Shown piece by piece: positions 34,250 through 36,541 of a DNA stretch of 36,541 bases. The notes beneath the pieces are model-generated. The model saw nothing but the letters and a program-made list of their open reading frames with translations. It did no database searches and was not told where the DNA came from. The DNA comes from Bifidobacteriaceae bacterium (GTDB taxonomy: Bacteria; Actinomycetota; Actinomycetes; Actinomycetales; WQXJ01). The stretch spans positions 1 through 36,541 of the forward strand of contig JAIRXP010000108.1 of assembly GCA_031268215.1 (NCBI GenBank), in the 5' to 3' direction. A program made the translations under genes and the position numbers. Numbering within the stretch: position 1 is the first letter of the stretch; each line of letters begins with the position of its first letter.

Positions 34250-34528
34250 TTAGCGGTCCAAGTGATCAGATTCGCGTTGGCCGAATACCAAATCGCCTTC
34301 CGGCCCCGTGGCTAGTACTGAACCATCAGCCAAGGCTATGACGCTGCCACCGGTAGTGGAAGCCATGCCGTACTCGTAGCGAGCGTGCGCACCCGCGCCC
34401 TCGTTCTTGGCAACCGGAACCGACACGTCCACGGCACTGAGGGTAGCACCCACGGCCAGCCCACCACTCGCACCGGTGGCGACACGCACCAGCCCGGAGA
34501 CGGCCATGGTGGTCGCGTTGGATCGCAT
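34250..34528 (-). CDS. hypothetical or 5'-truncated gene ending upstream of the small membrane protein
   Basis: The 92-residue frame has a plausible composition (ATGASGGLAVGATLSAVDVS, and ADGSVLATGPEGDLVFGQRE near the end) but its first codons are antisense to the duplicated mutT1 tail. An ATG at 34507 sits at the repeat boundary and has no ribosome binding site. It may be the remnant of a longer gene whose 5' part was lost when the repeat was laid down. No family was recognised. Confidence 0.35.
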   Translation of the reverse strand: MRSNATTMAVSGLVRVATGASGGLAVGATLSAVDVSVPVAKNEGAGAHARYEYGMASTTGGSVIALADGSVLATGPEGDLVFGQRESDHLDR

Positions 34529-34639
34529 CCGCCCGTCCCTGGTTGCCCACCATCCCCGTTGACGTTCCAGCGGCGGTGTGCCCGATGCCGCCTCCCAGGC
34601 ACTTCGCGTTACCTCGGGTCAGCGGCCTGGCCCGTTCGG
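34508..34639 (+). repeat. 132-bp direct repeat, copy 2 (mutT1 tail remnant)
   Basis: This copy carries the codons for [17 protein letters not shown] and a stop (34508-34562), a remnant of the mutT1 3' end with no gene in front, followed by the intergenic element at 34578-34624. Nine mismatches separate it from copy 1; three cluster in the coding part and four in the middle of the element. Confidence 0.93.
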
Positions 34640-34660
34640 GAGCCATTGCGCCTAGGGGGG

Positions 34661-34851
34661 CCGAAACCCCTCCAAAGTTGAAGGAACCACCAAAGTTGGA
34701 GAGGTTTCGGACACCGTCAACCCGATCCCTTGGCTCCACCAGCGCACTGACCAGGGCAAACGCTGGCAAACGCGGGAGCAGCGCCAGGCTGTCTGGACGA
34801 AACTCCTCCAAGGTTGAGGCAGCCACCAAAGTTGGAGAGGTTTCGGACACC
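34661..34851. repeat. two long imperfect hairpins forming a 47-bp direct repeat
   Basis: Hairpin 1 pairs CCGAAACCCCTCCAA (34661-34675) with TTGGAGAGGTTTCGG (34696-34710), one mismatch. Hairpin 2 pairs 34798-34811 with 34832-34846, two mismatches. The 47-bp units 34669-34715 and 34805-34851 agree at 43 positions, 136 bases apart. The rest of the stretch 34640-34965 shows no gene. They look like REP/BIME-type elements or paired terminators. Confidence 0.85.
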
Positions 34852-34965
34852 ATGAACCAGAACCCCTGGCCCAAGAAAGCCGACCTCGAAACAAGCGGGC
34901 GGCGACCGCTGGAACTCCGCGTAGCGGGGAGCCGGGTCCGGCTTGGCAAATGGTCACGCGCGGCA

Positions 34966-35886
34966 CTAGCCGCCGGAAAGCAACGCATCCATTACCTCGT
35001 CCATCACGGCTTGGAATTGAGTCAGCTTAGCGAGCACCTCCGGATCAACGTCGGTGGCATCCATGTAAGCGCCGTTCCAGCCGGGGAAATCGTAGACGAT
35101 CATTGGATCATAAACTTCCGGGAAATCATCACCCGAGGCAGAGGGGTCTGCCATCGCGGCCTCTTGGGCGCGACGTCCTGGCAAGTCGAGGGGTGGGCAG
35201 GCCGTGAGCACTTCACGTAATTGGTCCGGGGAAATCGAATACGGCACAGTAGCGGCGCTCACGGAGCGGTAGCCGTCGGCCACGGGCGGATCCGGGTCCT
35301 TCACGTCTGGGATTCCATTGTCTCTGGCGCAGTCCGCCCACTCCAAGCTTGCCTCCGCCACTCCCTGTTTGTATTCCAACTCGTCCCGGTCAATCCCGGG
35401 CGGCCCTGGTGCTTCATATCCGGTTTCGTTCAGGCAGCGGCGGTACAGATCCGTGTAGTCCTTGGTCCCAACAAGTAGGACATCGCTGGGGACGTCGGCA
35501 CCGTCCAAGTAAGGCGTCGCCATGGCGTCGAAGACGGACGAGAGTTCGCTCCACTGCTCTTTGCTCATGTCACCGGAGTCCGTACCCCCTGATGTCTCGC
35601 AGAGGCCGGACCCGGTGCAGACCCTATAAGGCTCATCGTTGCCGAAGATAACGAGGTCACCATATTCGCTTGCCTCAGTGGTGGCGGGCAAGCCGCCACC
35701 ACTGAGGCAAGCGGCCATAGCTACCGCTTCGCCGGAACCGAGTTGTCCCAGCTCCGAATCGATCCCAGGCGGCACACTCCGGTCGTGCCCGCAACTCACT
35801 ACAAGAAGAGCAGCAGGCAACAAGCCGGCGAGCAAGCAGGCTGATCGATGACCAGACCGGATCCTAGATCTCCGGGCTCCGCCCAT
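34966..35886 (-). CDS. secreted lipoprotein, uncharacterised
   Basis: The 306-aa protein has a basic N-terminus, a hydrophobic stretch (CLLAGLLPAALLV) and a lipobox VVSC with Cys32, so it should be a lipid-anchored exported protein. The mature part is acidic and has six or more further Cys (for instance AACLSGG, RVCTGSGLCETSG, YRRCLNETGYE, WADCARDNGIPD, TACPP), which could form disulfides. No family was recognised, although Cys-containing blocks such as ADCARDNGIPDV recur in actinobacterial lipoproteins. ATG 35886 lies inside the 3' end of the upstream small membrane gene, overlapping it by 23 bases in another frame, so the two are co-transcribed. Confidence 0.8.
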   Translation of the reverse strand: MGGARRSRIRSGHRSACLLAGLLPAALLVVSCGHDRSVPPGIDSELGQLGSGEAVAMAACLSGGGLPATTEASEYGDLVIFGNDEPYRVCTGSGLCETSGGTDSGDMSKEQWSELSSVFDAMATPYLDGADVPSDVLLVGTKDYTDLYRRCLNETGYEAPGPPGIDRDELEYKQGVAEASLEWADCARDNGIPDVKDPDPPVADGYRSVSAATVPYSISPDQLREVLTACPPLDLPGRRAQEAAMADPSASGDDFPEVYDPMIVYDFPGWNGAYMDATDVDPEVLAKLTQFQAVMDEVMDALLSGG

Positions 35887-36115
35887 CTTCGCCGGTCACC
35901 ATCTTTCTCCGGTAGCGCCGCTCAACCAGTGACATGCACGGTATCCAAGACACGAGCCAAACGGTGAGTACGATTGCCACCCCCATCAGAGCGTCGAGCG
36001 GATTACCAACGCTGATCCGGGTGTCCAACGCGACTTGATTCAGAATCATCAGCCCAGCGGTGGCCAGCGCCGCCCAAGCGGCGCCTTCGACCTGAATCCG
36101 CCTTGCCAACCTCAT
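35864..36115 (-). CDS. small membrane protein upstream of the lipoprotein
   Basis: The 83-aa protein has two membrane segments (AAWAALATAGLMILNQVAL at about 12-30 and ALMGVAIVLTVWLVSWIPCM at about 42-61) and a basic C-terminus (ERRYRRKMVTGEDGR). It has no recognised family. ATG 36115 has an AGGAG sequence about 12 bases upstream. Its 3' end overlaps the lipoprotein start, which points to translational coupling and a joint role at the membrane. Confidence 0.6.
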   Translation of the reverse strand: MRLARRIQVEGAAWAALATAGLMILNQVALDTRISVGNPLDALMGVAIVLTVWLVSWIPCMSLVERRYRRKMVTGEDGRSPEI

Positions 36116-36391
36116 ATCAGTAGTCGCTCCTGAAGTACCAATTCCCGCCCGGGTCGGCCAAACCAGCCACCAGCCAGGGACCGCTTCTTCGTGCCTGAGA
36201 CTTCCTTCGCCATGTGATGAAGCTTCCTATGGAGGCCTTAGCCCTCCGGTGGCGCCACACTAGGCTTCCTGGCAATAGCGGCAGTAGGACGTAGGTCCCA
36301 TTCCCGGTATCCGGCGAGAGATGGAGCGCCGCGTGCTTCCGTCCCTGCCGCTTTCATCCCTTACGGACCATTTGAGCCGATCATCCTGACT
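36116..36391. other. non-coding stretch before the right-edge gene
   Basis: I see no convincing gene, tRNA or known structured RNA here. It should hold the promoter of the small membrane protein and lipoprotein pair on the minus strand. A weak stem (TAGCG with CGCTA, near 36393-36412) lies at the stop codon of the right-edge gene and may be its terminator. Confidence 0.4.
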
Positions 36392-36541
36392 CTAGCGTCT
36401 AGCTCCGCTAGCCGCCCATGGAGTCAGATCGACAGTCCGATCCGGCACCAGCCCCGCCGGCGGCTGATGCGCTATGACGACAACACACCTGTCCTTCCCC
36501 CAACTTAAGATCTCTTCCATCACAACCTCAGTAGCGGCAGC
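36392..36541 (-). CDS. 3' end of an ABC transporter ATPase gene (cut by the window edge)
   Basis: The minus strand is open from the window edge to TAG at 36392-36394, giving 49 residues. The start AAATEVVMEEIL fits the segment just after the D-loop of ABC ATPases (LDAATE-type), and VVVIAHQPPAGLVPDRTVDL fits the H-loop strand (IAHRP-type) with its His followed by the final strand. The short tail after it (TPWAASGARR) is typical of exporter-type ATPases. The substrate cannot be judged from this fragment. Confidence 0.7.
   Translation of the reverse strand, partial: AAATEVVMEEILSWGKDRCVVVIAHQPPAGLVPDRTVDLTPWAASGARR

Noticed and set aside
34326..34988. A 220-residue minus-strand frame through the repeat region.
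   Set aside because: It runs through two hairpin repeats and the duplicated mutT1 tail; the peptide repeats only reflect DNA repeats.
1..36541. CRISPR arrays, tRNA or rRNA genes, intact insertion sequences.
   Set aside because: No regularly spaced repeats of CRISPR type, no cloverleaf or rRNA-like stretch, and no transposase frame was recognised on either strand.

Overview
The window is a high-GC chromosomal segment of an actinobacterium (Actinomycetota). Three things support this. The block NUDIX - DUF6049-type protein - murJ - pseudokinase - trxB, divergent from the CCA-adding enzyme gene, matches the gene order near the replication origin of actinobacteria. A RamB-like regulator sits beside glyoxylate-shunt genes. 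The radA-disA and ppk-mutT1 pairs are typical of the phylum. Several genes also seem to start without a Shine-Dalgarno sequence, a few bases after a TANNNT -10 box, which is common in this phylum. I cannot assign a family or genus.

Layout. 0-0.4 kb: a left-edge non-coding stretch with a hairpin and three copies of a 22-bp repeat. 0.4-5.3 kb: a RamB-type regulator divergent from isocitrate lyase (aceA) and malate synthase (aceB), each enzyme gene followed by a strong nested hairpin. 5.3-7.2 kb: a fused ABC exporter half-transporter converging on aceB. 7.3-10.0 kb (minus): D-Ala-D-Ala ligase, a class I aminotransferase and thioredoxin. 10.2-11.4 kb: an AAA/DUF4143 ATPase with its own AT-rich palindromic promoter, lying between trxA and trxB. 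11.5-19.2 kb (minus): trxB, a MurJ-associated pseudokinase with a long Pro/Glu repeat spacer, murJ, a DUF6049-type secreted protein and a NUDIX hydrolase, the last four apparently one operon. 19.3-20.8 kb: the divergent CCA-adding enzyme.

20.8-26.4 kb is accessory: an intergenic repeat cluster, an orphan gene, an acyltransferase, two tandem paralogous small proteins, a secreted protein with a toxin-like C-terminus, a subtilisin-like lipoprotein and a small membrane protein. The protease, secreted protein and paralogue pair look like one operon and are the best candidate for an undescribed system: an exported effector, a processing protease and two immunity-like proteins.

26.5-33.9 kb is core: a Ser/Thr kinase with a polytopic membrane tail, divergent from radA - disA - ppk - mutT1 (DNA repair, c-di-AMP synthesis, polyphosphate synthesis, nucleotide-pool cleaning). 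33.8-34.9 kb is a repeat-rich region containing a 132-bp duplication that includes the tail of mutT1, a small membrane protein, a possibly truncated gene and two long imperfect hairpins. 35.0-36.1 kb holds a lipoprotein and an overlapping small membrane protein. The right edge cuts the 3' end of an ABC transporter ATPase gene. No rRNA, tRNA, CRISPR array or intact insertion sequence was recognised.
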